From: Melieria omissa
Lineage: Eukaryota; Arthropoda; Insecta; Diptera; Ulidiidae
Assembly: GCA_963971225.1 (NCBI GenBank)
Contig: OZ020267.1
Coordinates: forward strand, 122,753,891 to 122,817,890
Direction: 5' to 3'
DNA length: 64,000 nucleotides
A program made the position numbers and the translations under genes. Positions 47,275 to 59,346 of the stretch are shown piece after piece. The notes beneath the pieces are model-generated. The model did not search any database. It was not told the origin of the DNA and saw nothing but the letters and a program-made list of their open reading frames with translations. Position 1 is the stretch's first letter. Each line of letters opens with the position of its first letter.

Positions 47275-47464
47275 TTAACCGTAGATACATCAAAAAAAGG
47301 ACAAATATTTCAACAGGATTCCCCATATTTATTTATGATAAGTTATTGTTGAATGTATGTATTTTAGTAATTTAAAAAATTGTACAACTTTTTCTTTGAC
47401 CAAACTAATAGTTAGAAAAAGGACCAGTACAATATCGAAATTATAAAAATTCTAACAATATTAC

Positions 47465-47705
47465 CTTCGACAGCCTGAATACGAGACTAAGTTCAAGCTT
47501 ACCGCAACCATTCGTCTTGTTATTATTTGTACATGGATGGCGTTTTATGCTTTTTCATAAGACATTTTATATATGGAGTTTTATGCTTTTTCATAGGAAA
47601 TTTTACTGTCCGAGGCTTGTCATATCCTGCTGAGAAGATCGGACGTGGGATCGAACCTCGACTCGCAGCCTAGTGACGATAGCTGCAATGGGCCAACTTT
47701 GGGCA
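47465..47705 (-). mobile_element. Diverged SINE copy
   Basis: On the minus strand the head carries a box B-like GAGGTTCGATCCC at about 47650-47662, then TCTCAGCAGG and TTTCCTATGAAAAAGC, as in the SINE at 22220. The AAAAAGCATAAAA unit is repeated. No target duplication is evident, so it is older or a subfamily. Confidence 0.65.
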
Positions 47706-47959
47706 TTCCAAAAAGAATTTTATAATACATTTTTAAACCCAGCACAAATGCTTGGAAAAAATGTTTAAAGGCATCTGCAGTTTTCATGAATTCAAAAGCA
47801 TCAAATGCGATATGAAGTCTTGCTTAGAGCAGAGAGAGTGACAGTCTCTGCCTATCACAAGAAAATTTTATTTAGAAATTAAGAAATATCGACAACAGTT
47901 GCAATCCTTATAGGTCATATGTGCTCTATTCTTTTAACATCTTAAGTAATTCGATTATG

Positions 47960-49200
47960 TAAGCTGCCAGGCAAAATGGGGGCGACTAGCGCGCACGGAG
48001 GGTTGCAACTTTCGGCACCATCCCGCCATCGAAAGTGTGGTATGAAGTGTTGGGTGCCATGTGCGCTGTGCGCAAGTCAAGTTTGGAAAGATGCTGCGGA
48101 ATCTAATGTAAACACTTGTCCAACGGTTCGTGCACGTGTTTGTGAGTGTGCGTTGCGTGTGGGACGGGAACGGTAGCGGAAACACACAGAGGGTGGAGCC
48201 ATATTTGAGTCGATTTCATTTCTACATTGCGGTGGCACGCGGGCAGCTTGAGTGCGCTGAGCTGTTGAGTGAAAGCTTCTAGGACAAAAGCACTGAGGGC
48301 TTTTCCCAAAAAACGAAAGCTTGACGAGAGTATCTCACACAGAGTCACTCGGGTGACATTTATATGCAAATGATTTGTGTGTGGCACCCTGTAATTGCGC
48401 ACGTCATCAACAACAAAATGCCACAAATGTGCACAAGCGAAGAAATCTTTACAAATTATTGACATTAATAAATCATTGTAAGAGCAGCGTACGCGTATGT
48501 GCGAACGCTGAACACAAACACAGATGCACAGATGCAGACACACGCATGCCACACGAGCGCAAGACCGCAATGCAGCGCAAAGCAATGAAATCGAATGCGA
48601 TGGGAATGCGAATACGCGGCATGGCACGGCGCGTAAGTCACTCGGCGCACGGCGCACCGCGTACGGCGCACGCGCAACATTCTCATATTACGAATTATGA
48701 AAGATTTACATTAATAATTCTTACTAAGCCATACATAAATACGCAGTTTCGTGCCCTCTTAAAATACAATAACAATTTTTATTTAGAGACAATGAGCGAG
48801 CGACACAGATAAGCCAGCCAACGCGTCAGCCGGCCGGCCAGTGCGACGAGCCATTCCAGCCCATGTGGCCAGTGCCGCGATGCGGTTTAGTCCACTCAAG
48901 CGGCTTTTGGTGGGCGCTTGGCCGGACCGGACTGGCTGGTTGGTTTGTGCAAGTGAAAAAGCCGTAAATGCAAATGAAACACACACACGTGCGTGTGTGT
49001 GTGTGTGCCTGCTTGCGTCCCTTCCGCCCTGGCTGGGGCGCATGCGTGTGTGCGAGCGTGTGAGTGAGCAAGTGAGTTGTCGAGTGGACTGCCCGCTGTG
49101 TGGCTGCCTTTGTGCTGGTGCTGGTGCTGTGTGCGGAGTGGCTTGGCGTGTGGAGCCTTTGGGAGCTGCAAGGATGCAAATGAAATCACTTTATTAAATG
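47960..49200. promoter_or_regulatory. GC-richer block, candidate enhancer
   Basis: A GC-rich block with an (AC)n(GT)n dinucleotide palindrome at about 48979-49008. Long overlapping frames occur on both strands with no domain; coding is unlikely. Confidence 0.25.
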
Positions 49201-50467
49201 CTTACATAATTCATGCTTTGTGAGGGCATTTAATTTAAGGTCATCAAGCGCATAATGAAAAGGCAATGGCAATAATTTTAAATGCATGTAAGAATAGGTG
49301 TAGACAAGCTGAAATTTATATTTATCCCGCACATGCATACATGGTGAGGTGCATTCAATTACTGGTGTTGCCGCAGTTGGCGGCATTTTCATGGCAATTA
49401 AGAATTCGTTTGAGTCTGCGAGTGCCATCTGGGATGAGTGAACATATTGGAAATATACAGTTTCAATAGGAAATGAATTGATACGAAGTGTAAACGAGAT
49501 ATAAATGAGATCATTAAAGTACAAATCATTTTCACTTTAACACAATTTGCAATATGTTATTTGAGACTCAGGACTTGCTCTGTATTCACAACCCAGCACT
49601 GATTTAAAAAATTGCTTCCACAGTGCCCCTTATAACAATTTGATCATTGCATCAGAAGCAGGTCGCGGATTTTATATTCGGCAATTGGTTTCTACTCGAA
49701 TCCTGACTGAAGGTTTTCTTCTAATTTAGTTTTTTACTAGCCGAGGCCTCCAACCCTCATCGGCATTAATCTATACTGAATCCTGAATCTTTTTTATCTT
49801 GTCATATGGAAACATTTCTGTGGTCAAAAGCAATAACCGCTTAAGTCGACTTAAGAAGAAATTGAGTTATGCACGGAAGGCAGGAAGCATCGATAGGTAG
49901 CACATAAATGTCGACAAAAACTGCAATATGGGTTGTTTTTGTTGATGATTATAGGTGCAAAATCCGTTCGAATTGAAATCCTATCTGCTCCTTCTCAAAA
50001 GTTATTCATATTTTTATATTTCGAATCGGGACAATTTGTAACACAGGACAACAAGAAAACACTTTTTTTCTGTTGCATGAAGTTTTTCGACTGTTTCTTA
50101 CTAATTTGGGTGCGCTGATTTCGAATCTATACTCAGATTTTTTCTAGCAGCTCTAGTTATTGAGATATACATAGGTACCGTGTCATTTTTTCAGTTTTTC
50201 CTCTACTTTTGCCATATTTTTGATCGTAATTTCTAAACCATAAAACCGATTGACATGATTTTCACCTTATCGCATTAACGACACCACGCGGCTTCTTTTC
50301 CGATGCAAATTATTTTTATAAGTTTTAAAATGCCGCGGTAATTGGACCTCAAAGTAGGAAAATATGGAATTTTAAGGCGTTTTTTTCGATGGTCAAAACA
50401 TACAAATTTTTTTGTAAATCAATTAACGATTCGGTGTATAATGAAAGCCGACACATCAAGTAATATA
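49201..50467. other. AT-rich DNA
   Basis: It contains GCTTAAGTCGACTTAAG at 49839-49855, which recurs at 54280-54296. No gene is recognised. Confidence 0.4.
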
Positions 50468-51339
50468 GGGTTTTCCAACAAGAGGTGTTATTTTGAATCA
50501 CCCGTCATTTCGGTAGCTGTCACTTTTGAAGCTTTTATTCTTTGACATTTGACAAGTAGAAACTACGCCATCGAAACTACGTATCGAAAAATGGAACGAT
50601 ACTTGGTTCAACAATGCATTGAAATAATTAAAATTCACTACAAAAATGGTGAAAATCTTGCAGTCGCAGTTCGCAATACAGAAATTGGTGGAAAAATTCG
50701 AGCTGTTGGGACAAGTTAGTGATGTGACCGCAATACAGAAATTGGTGGAAAAATTCGAGCTGTTGGGACAAGTTAGTGATGTGAAGAATAAAAACCGTGC
50801 ACGTCACTCAAGAACAACTGAGAATATTGCTGCTGTAGCCCAAAGTGTTGAAGAAAACCCAGGTTTGTCGATTCCTCGTCGTTCTTTGGAATTAATGATT
50901 TTTTTATGGTCGGAGTTGGATGGTATTGATCTGGACAACGTTTACTTTCAACAAGACGGCGCTACGTTCCACACAACCAACGAAACCATTGCTCTTTTAC
51001 GGGAAAAGTTTCCGGACCGGACACCTTGCGACTTCTTCCTTTGGGGCCACGCGAAAGATAAGGTGTACGCCAACAGCCCAGCGTCGATTCTAGACCTCAA
51101 AGATAGAATTCGTGAGACTATCGAGGACATAGGGCAGCCACTTTGCGATTTGGTTATGGAAAATTTCATGAAAAGGATATGGTCCTGTAACCGTGGTCGT
51201 GGTGGCCATTTGGCTGCTGTTGTTTTTCATTATTAACGGCATACCTTCCTCTTTATTATGAAATAAACATTCGATCATTTATCTCAAAAACTGGCATCTT
51301 TCTTTGAATACCAAAATAACACCTCTTGTTGGAAACCCC
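50468..51339 (+). mobile_element. mariner-like transposon, internally deleted, both ends intact
   Basis: TA flanks both ends. Terminal repeats start GGGTTTTCCAACAAGAGGTG on the left and GGGGTTTCCAACAAGAGGTG, reverse complemented, on the right. The transposase starts at ATG 50591 (MERYLVQQCIEIIKIHYKNG). The frame carries a 57-bp tandem duplication at 50672-50785 that repeats 19 residues. It then contains FQQDGATFHTTNETIALLR (the second catalytic Asp region) and a deletion that joins KFPD directly to RTPCDFFLWGHAKDKVY. Part of the catalytic core is therefore missing. It is more complete at its ends than the relative at 37037-37789. Confidence 0.85.
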
Positions 51340-51429
51340 TATACAACAGAGCCAAATTGTTTGGCGGAATATACATTTGCATCGAAACAATAGCAAAAAT
51401 GTACCATAGCCATTTTCATTTCATTTTGT

Positions 51430-53800
51430 GTAATTTTCCCAGATGTGTCTAACCTTGACTGGTACTTTCAGCGCCTCTCCCAATTGGGCAGCGTGTACAC
51501 AGGTTGACTCGTACGCAGTCACCCAAATCCGAAATATAATAATTTCACTGCTCGAGGGCAACTGATACACGTTACGTGCATGAAGACCTCCAAGGTAGCA
51601 GGGCTCTCCACAGCCAAAACACAAGAAACGGTTAGTGAGAGGAGAAAGGAAAAGGGCGCTTCGAGTATTACAGCTTCGAATGCGCCGCATAAACTTCGCA
51701 CTTGTGGCGCTGCACTGAAGAAGACATCAGCCGCACGAACGCGCTGGCTGCTGATGAAGTGACGCAGCAGTGGAGCGTGCGCCGCCCAGGGGTCGGAGAG
51801 TGGAGGAGCGCAACTGTTAAAACGCACTCAAATTATGTTCTGCTAACATTAACACCCGCTGTGCCAGCGACTAAATAAAAATGTAAAGCTGCGCTCGCCA
51901 AGCCACGGGTGGAGCAATCAAGAAGAAGCACATCGAAATGAAATCTTGCGAATGGCTTTTCGACTGGCCAGCCGGTTGAGTGATGATTCGGACACGGCGC
52001 GATCGACTGACGTGCATTTGGTCTTTGTTTGGCGCTCTGCTCGCTCTGTCCACCCCTCGCTGCAAACGCATTTCAGCCGCTGTTGTGCTACATTCTGCGC
52101 ACTCACGACCCAAGTGTGTAATTAGTTGGAGTGAAGCTCATTGCAATGTTGTGGCGGCCAAATTGCATCATGTGTGCTTCTCGCATTGTTAGTTTTACTA
52201 TTTCTGCTTTCGGCCGCTTGAAGTAAGTCGCAATGAGCGCGCAAGCAGCAACTGATAAGCGCCGCGGCCGTTGCTGCAGTTCAAGTGCCACCTCGCCGTC
52301 GTTTGTCCCTTTTGTCTAATGCCACTCGACCGATGCCCACTCGGACTGCTCGCCTCACTCATGGTGTCATTTCTAGTGTTTCGTCGTCGGCGCTGGTATC
52401 TGGAGCGGCCGGGACGGCTGGTGCGCGCCCCTGTTGTAGCCGTGTCATTATTGCGCTATCAAGCACGTGATTAATTGCTTTGGGCTCTCGATTTCGATTT
52501 CACACTTGCTGTGCGGTCTTTGTGCGCTCCTCGCTGTCTATTGGTGCGGCCGCCATGCTCCGTGGGCTTTGTTTTTGCCGTTGTTGTTCTGCTGTTGATA
52601 CGCAGTGCCCCTAGGCGCTCGATTTGCAGCAGTTTTGCTTTGATTTCGATTTGCTCGTGACTTTTTGTACGGTTTTGTACTGTTTCTTCTCGTTTGTTGT
52701 GGCTGTTGCTGTAGTGGCCGATGGTGTTGTTGGTTTTGCGCTTCTCCAGGCCGCCCATTTTTTACTCATTTCGAAAACTTCTCAATAAAAGGTGTTGACG
52801 TTTATTGCTGCTGCCGCTGACAATGTACCCCCCAATGCGCGTCCACATGTTCGGCGTCGTGTGAGTGGTAGGCCAGCGCGTCTGAACGTTTCTAATATTT
52901 TTTATGGTTGTTGTTGTTGTTGTTATTAGATTTGTTGCTGTTGCCGGCGCGGTTGTGGTTTTTAGCCAGGTGTCAGCGTCGCTGCAGCAGGCTCTTTCAC
53001 TTGGCCCATTGCCATTGCTGTTTTGCAGTTTATACCAAACTGACATTAATTACTTCGCCTGGAAGAGTTATGACTCGAAGATTCGGCAAAACGCGCACAA
53101 TGCGGCAACTTTTGCCTCAAAATCCATGAAAAGTAATTGATTTTAAAACTATTTTTAATACTCCTCCAGGTCACACGCACACAAGCTGCGCGCGTCCTCG
53201 ATGCGCGCGCGCAGATACTCATTTCGCAACCAGGCAAATTCCCTCCAGCCCGCTCCACGATCGAAGTTCTGCCAATTCATCTTCGGCGTTTTCAGCGGTT
53301 CTCCTGCGGTGCGTTAAAGTCAAATAATGCATTAATCTTAATTTGTCTGCCGTGGCCGGTTGCGGCCGTCTGCAGCGTTGTTTCTCACAACAGCAACAGC
53401 GCACAGCATCATCCCGAAATTTGAAATTAATTGCCCTTTTTGCCGTGTCATAATCTTCACGCTCGCGTGGTCGCACAATCCTTAAAGCCAGCGCTCACAA
53501 TGCGCTCGCTCGGCCAGTCGGCCAACCGGCGGCCTGGCTCCGCATTTTTACCGCCGCGGCCCGCGCCTGCGTTCGTAATCTCTTAATAATTTAAGACAAT
53601 CCAGTGCAAACCGTTACCAAATGGCAGGCGTTGCCACTTTTGCCGCCGATAAGCATCTGCCGGCTGGCAAATCGTTCGTCGTCGAGCCCTTGCGCTGTGT
53701 TAATATTTGCTCATCGCGCAGCCTCAGTCGGCGGCCGCTCCGAGCGCACCGCAGCGCTGTCCATAACTAATGGTGGAAAGTCCTAATTACCGCATTAAGG
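51430..53800. promoter_or_regulatory. GC-richer block (longest), candidate enhancer cluster
   Basis: The largest repeat-free GC-rich block in the Wnt10-Wnt6 interval. It contains GTT triplet runs near 52905-52925. Frames on both strands show no domain. Regulatory role inferred. Confidence 0.3.
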
Positions 53801-54255
53801 TGTCGAAAATGATGCCCTTTCATATCTTCATTTCTCTCTGTTCTGCCATAATAAATATGTCAAAATTAGTGTTGTTGTTGTTATTGTTGTTCGTCTTTAT
53901 AAAATCATGCTGAAGTTCGCTGATGATCTGTTGGGACATCTGAGATTGCCGAGTTCCTGAGTAGAGTCCACGCTGATCCCAACAGATCTCTGACAGTGTT
54001 TGCTTGCTTACTGACAAATTAACTTTTGAATGCCTTCCATTCATCCATTTCCTTTGTGGGAATTTGTTAAAAAATCTGACATGTGCAATTTTTCATAAAT
54101 GCAAAAAACCGTGTAGAACGCGTTGTGGCGTTTTAACTTGTTAAAAGACATTCACGCTTGCAAATAGGAAAAAAATTAGTTAAGCTGAGACTAAATGATT
54201 TTTTGTTGTTCAGATAAAGAGAATATGTATTTGGAAATGTAAATAATGATATACA

Positions 54256-54512
54256 TATCTGCGGAATTTTGACAAAAGCGCTTAAGTCGACTTAAGTCCA
54301 ATTTTTTAATCATAAAGAAACTATTTAAAGACGCTTCTTTTGGTGTAATCGGTTTGTTTCTATGACATTTAGTTACAGAGGTATGACGTGTATAATTTCA
54401 ACTTTTCTCGAGTTTTGTATGAGATTTGGTCTGCACCTCATCAGTTTTTTCGCTCTCTTGAACATTTTGAAAATTAGACTTAGGTTGTTTTGTCAAAATG
54501 CCACAGATATAT
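54256..54512. mobile_element. Small TIR element, TATCTGYGG ends
   Basis: The left end is TATCTGCGGAATTTTGACAA and the right end, reverse complemented, is TATCTGTGGCATTTTGACAA. It includes the palindrome GCTTAAGTCGACTTAAG near the left end. No coding frame. Confidence 0.55.
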
Positions 54513-54580
54513 AGGAAAGACAATGTTGATTTCAGATTTCGTTCATTTCAACTCACTACGGCAAACGCTTTTTGCTTATA

Positions 54581-55161
54581 TGGCGTTCAAACTGACGACT
54601 TAAACGTGTTTAATGTGCTTAAACAAGTTAAATGAACAAAACCAGTTCGAAAACCTGTTTATTCACATGCAATTGTTGTTGGAAATTGAACGTGTTACAC
54701 AATTTAACATGTTTTGAAACAAGTTTAATGCAGGGTTGCATCCGAAAGCTTTCTATGAAAAAGCTTTATTACCAACGAATCGCAGCTATTCATGTATGAA
54801 ACACATCCCTTAAAATTCAGCTGTTATTTCAACAAAACAAAACAAAAATTGAAAATTTTGAAATGAATGCAAATAATCGTTTTGCTCGCACTGCTTTCAT
54901 TCCATTCATCGTCTTCTTATGGCAGGTGACTTCAAGGCGTCTAATATTTGGACGAAGTTGAGTATGTTGCCGTGGATTGTGAAATATGCGCCAATATTTC
55001 GCTCGAATCATGCTCCCAGCACATAAGTTCACAAAAATATTTATTTGTTGTTTGTAAACAAACAGCTGTCAAAATTGACTTCATTGAGCAGTCTGGACGG
55101 TTGTGTTCAACAAAAAGCTCTTTCCACTTAAACTAGTTTAAATGAGTCAGTTTGAACGCCA
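54581..55161. mobile_element. TA-flanked MITE, TGGCGTTCAAACTGA ends
   Basis: TA flanks both ends. The inverted ends share TGGCGTTCAAACTGA and continue with ACTTAAAC-like sequence. The length is 581 bp and it is noncoding. Confidence 0.7.
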
Positions 55162-55380
55162 TATTAGCCTCGTAATTGCTTTTTCGTACCAGTTACGTAG
55201 ACTTAAAAATATGTAGATTATAAATAATAAAATGCGAGTGTATAGTACAATTTGTTTAGTTGAACTATTAAATCAATTACCACCAGAATGTTTAAGTTTT
55301 ATGCAAAGAAAAACGTTAAAAAAATCGATTAAATGTTCACTGAATTTAGGCGTTTTTAGAGTCTTTAAGTGTCATTTGTG

Positions 55381-55479
55381 TAGAGTCCGATCGATACCAA
55401 ACTTTTGGCCGATGCCGATTAATCGGCCGGAAGGGCGAGAATCAGCCGATGCCGATACCGATTAATCGGTCGGACTCTA
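55381..55479. mobile_element. 99-bp palindromic MITE rich in ATCGGC
   Basis: The ends are inverted TAGAGTCCGAYCGAT. The interior is made of GCCGATGCCGAT and CGATTAATCGGCCGG units. Partial relatives lie at 21040-21114 and 63872-64000. Confidence 0.6.
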
Positions 55480-56335
55480 CATTTGTGTAGAACTTATTTT
55501 TTAAGTCTCTTTTTATAAGGCTTATTTTTCTCTCAGAGAAAATGGTGGAGATTTTAATAAATTAATTAATCTCATTAACCCCTACGGAGACAGTTTTCTT
55601 TTCTTTCTCCTGAATTCACCAGTAGAAACTTACGACAGTCAACAAAAAATCCATGTCATTTCTCAGTTATAAACTTGATTTGGGTGTTTCTATTCGGGAA
55701 ACACTGTACATAGCTTTAACAAGGCTCAACTTTCTACTTGATCACTCACTCACTCTCTCTCTCTCTAAGTATTCACTTATATTTCTCCTTTTCAATTTCA
55801 AATTTTGCCGATTGTTAATGTCAATGAAATACTGAACATACCATTTGACTTAATTAACTTTTGCTTCGCTTTTTATTTCTTTCCTTAAAACACATCTACA
55901 TTTTGGATTCTTTTCCTGTCCAGGAAGTACTCTACTCTAGCTTTGATTTCGATTCGCATCAAGTATTTCCAATTTGAAACACTTTTTTCTTCCAATCGCT
56001 AATAAGCAGCGAATACTGTACGAAACGTTAAACTTACACAACTTTAGCATTTCTCCTTAATTTTTCCCTTCAAAATAATTCTACTCTCAAAATTTTACAA
56101 GTTTTTTCTGCGCAGCCATTAATGTTTTTTAATCTTCTTCCTTTCGAATTTTTTGTTTCTTGATTTCCCCATTTGTCCGCTTCTTAAGGTCCTGCTGACC
56201 GAACATAGCCATGGTTTTGGAATTCCTTCGTTCCATTTTAATAACATTAATTAAGGTGGTACCTTCGTTGGTGTTCTTCACGCCTTTCCCTACAAATTAC
56301 GCAGGAATTTCAAGTTTCATTTTTTGTTCATTCTC
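55480..56335. other. AT-rich DNA, no gene seen
   Basis: A CT dinucleotide run lies near 55745-55766. Nothing else is recognised. Confidence 0.4.
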
Positions 56336-57400
56336 TTTCGGCTGCAGCCGCACGCATTCTCAGGTCTGCCACGGCGCTGGGCCGTTGTCCACTTGCCATG
56401 AAACATGCAATTTGGCTAAAATGTTGAGCGAATGCGGATTTTCACGTCGAGAGGTGAGATCAAAACGGTTCGATACGGCTGCAGCGCCATGCAGCGCATG
56501 CGAGCGTCGAGACGTCGCCGGCCGACTGAATGAGCTGAAGTAGGTGTAACAGATTTAAAATTAAGCCATTATGTTGGCTCGTATTGAACTCACACACATA
56601 GACAACGAAGGTGTGCACAATTTTGCGAGGTTCTTTTGTCTGCAGTCAGCCGGAAAAAGCCACTAAAGTCACCGTTGAGCAGACACCACTTGTAGCGCCA
56701 CATGCAACGATCATCGAGCACAACTTCTCGGACTTGGTTGCATTTGTCGAATGCGCATATGAAATGTATAAAACCTTATTGGTTATTAATCGAACACGAT
56801 GTTGATCTGAAGATTTTGTAATCGTCAGTTCGAGTCAATAAACACATCGGGCCACCGTAAGCCGCACACACAAATTGATAATGCACATAATGCGCGCGGA
56901 GCCCAAGCAGAGCGGCCGCGTAACTTCAGCCGCCAGTGCAACATTTCCAAAATCAAGGCCGATTCGGTCAATGGCTTCCGCGGTGGCGCCGATGCAGGCG
57001 CACCGTCGTTCCTATCCGAAAACGCATAAACAGCAGATTAGCCCTTGGATCCATTGGCCGAAATAAGAGCTTCAGCCTCGTTTGAATGGAACGCAGCTGG
57101 GGGACCGCACGATGATTTGTCGTCGTCAGATTGATGACGAATAAGCAGCGATGCAATTAATCGGATGCAGCATAATCGATGATACAGATCGCAGCGGCGG
57201 ACGCAGTTACACGCAAATCTCATTAAAGTGACGAGATAAGGGCCCGAAGTGTCGCGCGCTGCTGATAGACCGACGCGCTGCTCGGACGGGGCTTGAACGT
57301 CTGCAGACGGATAACACCCGCGACGAATGGTGCGCGGCTTATTTTAATTACCCAGCAGCGAGCGAAGCGCAAGAAGGTTGTGGATGTGGATATCCAAGCA
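56336..57400. promoter_or_regulatory. GC-richer block, candidate enhancer
   Basis: A GC-rich block without repeat ends, about 4 kb downstream of the Wnt6 stop codon. Regulatory role inferred. Confidence 0.3.
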
Positions 57401-57675
57401 AATGCAGTATTTTAAAATATTTATAGAAGCAACGGATTCTTCTTCTTTGAGGCTGTAAGATTTGAATTGAATATATTAAAAAATTTGGCATTTCAGAAAA
57501 TTGTGTCTTCTAATATTTTTTCACAAATAGAGGTGGCAAAAGTTAAATTTCGTTTCGTGGAAGAACAGTGTGGAGTCAAACACTTACGAAGCCAACAGAA
57601 CTTAATGATAATTTTTCTGGACTTGAGAGATGGCAAATCTCGAAGACACAATAGTGGAGTTCACTCTTCATAGAA

Positions 57676-57798
57676 TTTTAGGTGTAAAGTTGCTATCGTC
57701 GAAATTTACGAATTTTTATTTATGTATTTATTTATTTTAAAAATGTTTTCGAAAGCAGATGTAGCGATAGCAACTTATAGCAACTTTACACCCAAAAT
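57676..57798. mobile_element. Small palindromic MITE, GGTGTAAAGTTGCTAT ends
   Basis: Arms of 22 bp with one mismatch (57676-57697 and 57777-57798): ATTTTRGGTGTAAAGTTGCT then AT. It is 123 bp long with an AT-rich centre. Confidence 0.65.
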
Positions 57799-58380
57799 AC
57801 TAAACTCGGCTTTCAGCTTTTGGAAGCGTTATAAACATAACTGTGATTCGATCTTCTGATCGCATTTAGCTTTGCCAAGTCTTCAAGTGAAGATCGACTT
57901 ACCTTCTTTTATGTACGTCACGCTTTATTTCGTGTAGATTGTTGTTGATGGCACCAATCCCTTCGTGTTATCTTGAAGGTTCTCAATTGTAAGTCACACC
58001 TTCCATCGTCTAACTGCTTAATTCAATCCTATGTTCGGGTCCACAGAAAACCATATCCAACCCAATCTTAGCTATTTTGTTCGTAGCACATTTTTCCCTC
58101 TAATCCACATCAAAGTCTGACCAATTTTTAAGTGTCTCCTTTTACATTTGCGAATCGGTCAAGTAACATTTTCAGTTGAGAAAGTTTCGTTGCAACATTT
58201 GAAAGTGAAAAAGTGTTTCAGCTGCGCGCTTTCTGTGTGATTCATTAGCGTTTAACCTGTTTGCGTAGTAGCACGAAATAGCACAGTTTATTCGTATCTG
58301 TTTGTGTTAATCGATTTTCATTTCATTCAAAATTAGTCTGACAGAGCTTCGTAGATGCTTATCGCATGTCGACATCAATA
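57799..58380. other. AT-rich spacer
   Basis: Nothing is recognised. Confidence 0.4.
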
Positions 58381-59100
58381 AAGTTGTGTTAATTTACGAC
58401 TACGTGCACAAACGAGACGCGGCGACGTGTGTGCCCGCTTATGAATAATGAAGAGTGCACGTGGGGCCACGACATATGAATGAAAACTTCCTTCAGTACG
58501 CTGGGTGTATGTATGAAGAATGTGTTTGTGTGTCTATATGAGTCTGCGGTGTGCCTGCTGAGTGTGTTGGGCGATGAGCGAGCGGTCACACCAGCGCGAA
58601 TCAACAATGTTGTGGTTAATCATTTATGTAGATTTTGGTGAAATGTTTTAATTTTTTTGTCTTCATTATATTTTTGATTAATAATCACGAATGCGAGCAA
58701 CGGTGCGGATGTTGTCGAAGAGAGCAACAAATTCAGCTAATGAAATAAAACATTTCAATTAATTCAAATTTAAGTGTTTGTGAAGAGTCAACTTGGCCGC
58801 TGCTTTCGTAATCGTCGAGTGCATGCATGTTTGTAGATATGTATGTGTGGTGTCAGTTCACACCGTGTTTACGACTAAATGTGATCAATTTTGATGTGGC
58901 ATTAAATTGAAGATAATTTTGACATTTTTATTAGCTTTAATTGCGTGCCACGTAGCTAATTGCCATTGTTAGCAAAGACATCAGGTAGTTAAATTCATTA
59001 TGGCAGTGAAATTAAGACTCAACTGATAAATTACGAGTACAATCGAACACACACAAACAAACATATTTATATGTTATGTGTGTTGGCGAGCGCGTTGAAA
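58381..59100. promoter_or_regulatory. Non-repetitive block downstream of Wnt6, candidate enhancer
   Basis: Mixed composition and free of repeat ends; the candidate block nearest the Wnt6 stop codon. Regulatory role inferred only. Confidence 0.22.
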
Positions 59101-59127
59101 TGGCTGCGGCTTAAAAAAAAATGTTAA

Positions 59128-59342
59128 CCCTGCTGTTAGGTTAAGCCCATTTGGTCCAATTTTTGGCTTGTTGCCTTTGCAACTTTTGACTAACTATTTA
59201 ACTATTAACTATTTTTTACATCAGTTATGTTGAGTAAAGAATGAATGAACCAAAATAAATACAAAAAATTTGAATAAATTGTTGTTTTGTACGAAAATTG
59301 CAGTATAGACCAAATGGTCCCTTTTCTAACCTAACAGCAGGG
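59128..59342. mobile_element. TTAA-flanked MITE, CCCTGCTGTTAGG ends
   Basis: TTAA lies outside both ends (59124-59127, 59343-59346). Inverted ends share CCCTGCTGTTAGGTTA and, slightly inward, CATTTGGTC. It is 215 bp. The TTAA target and CCC start indicate a piggyBac-type MITE. Confidence 0.8.
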
Positions 59343-59346
59343 TTAA

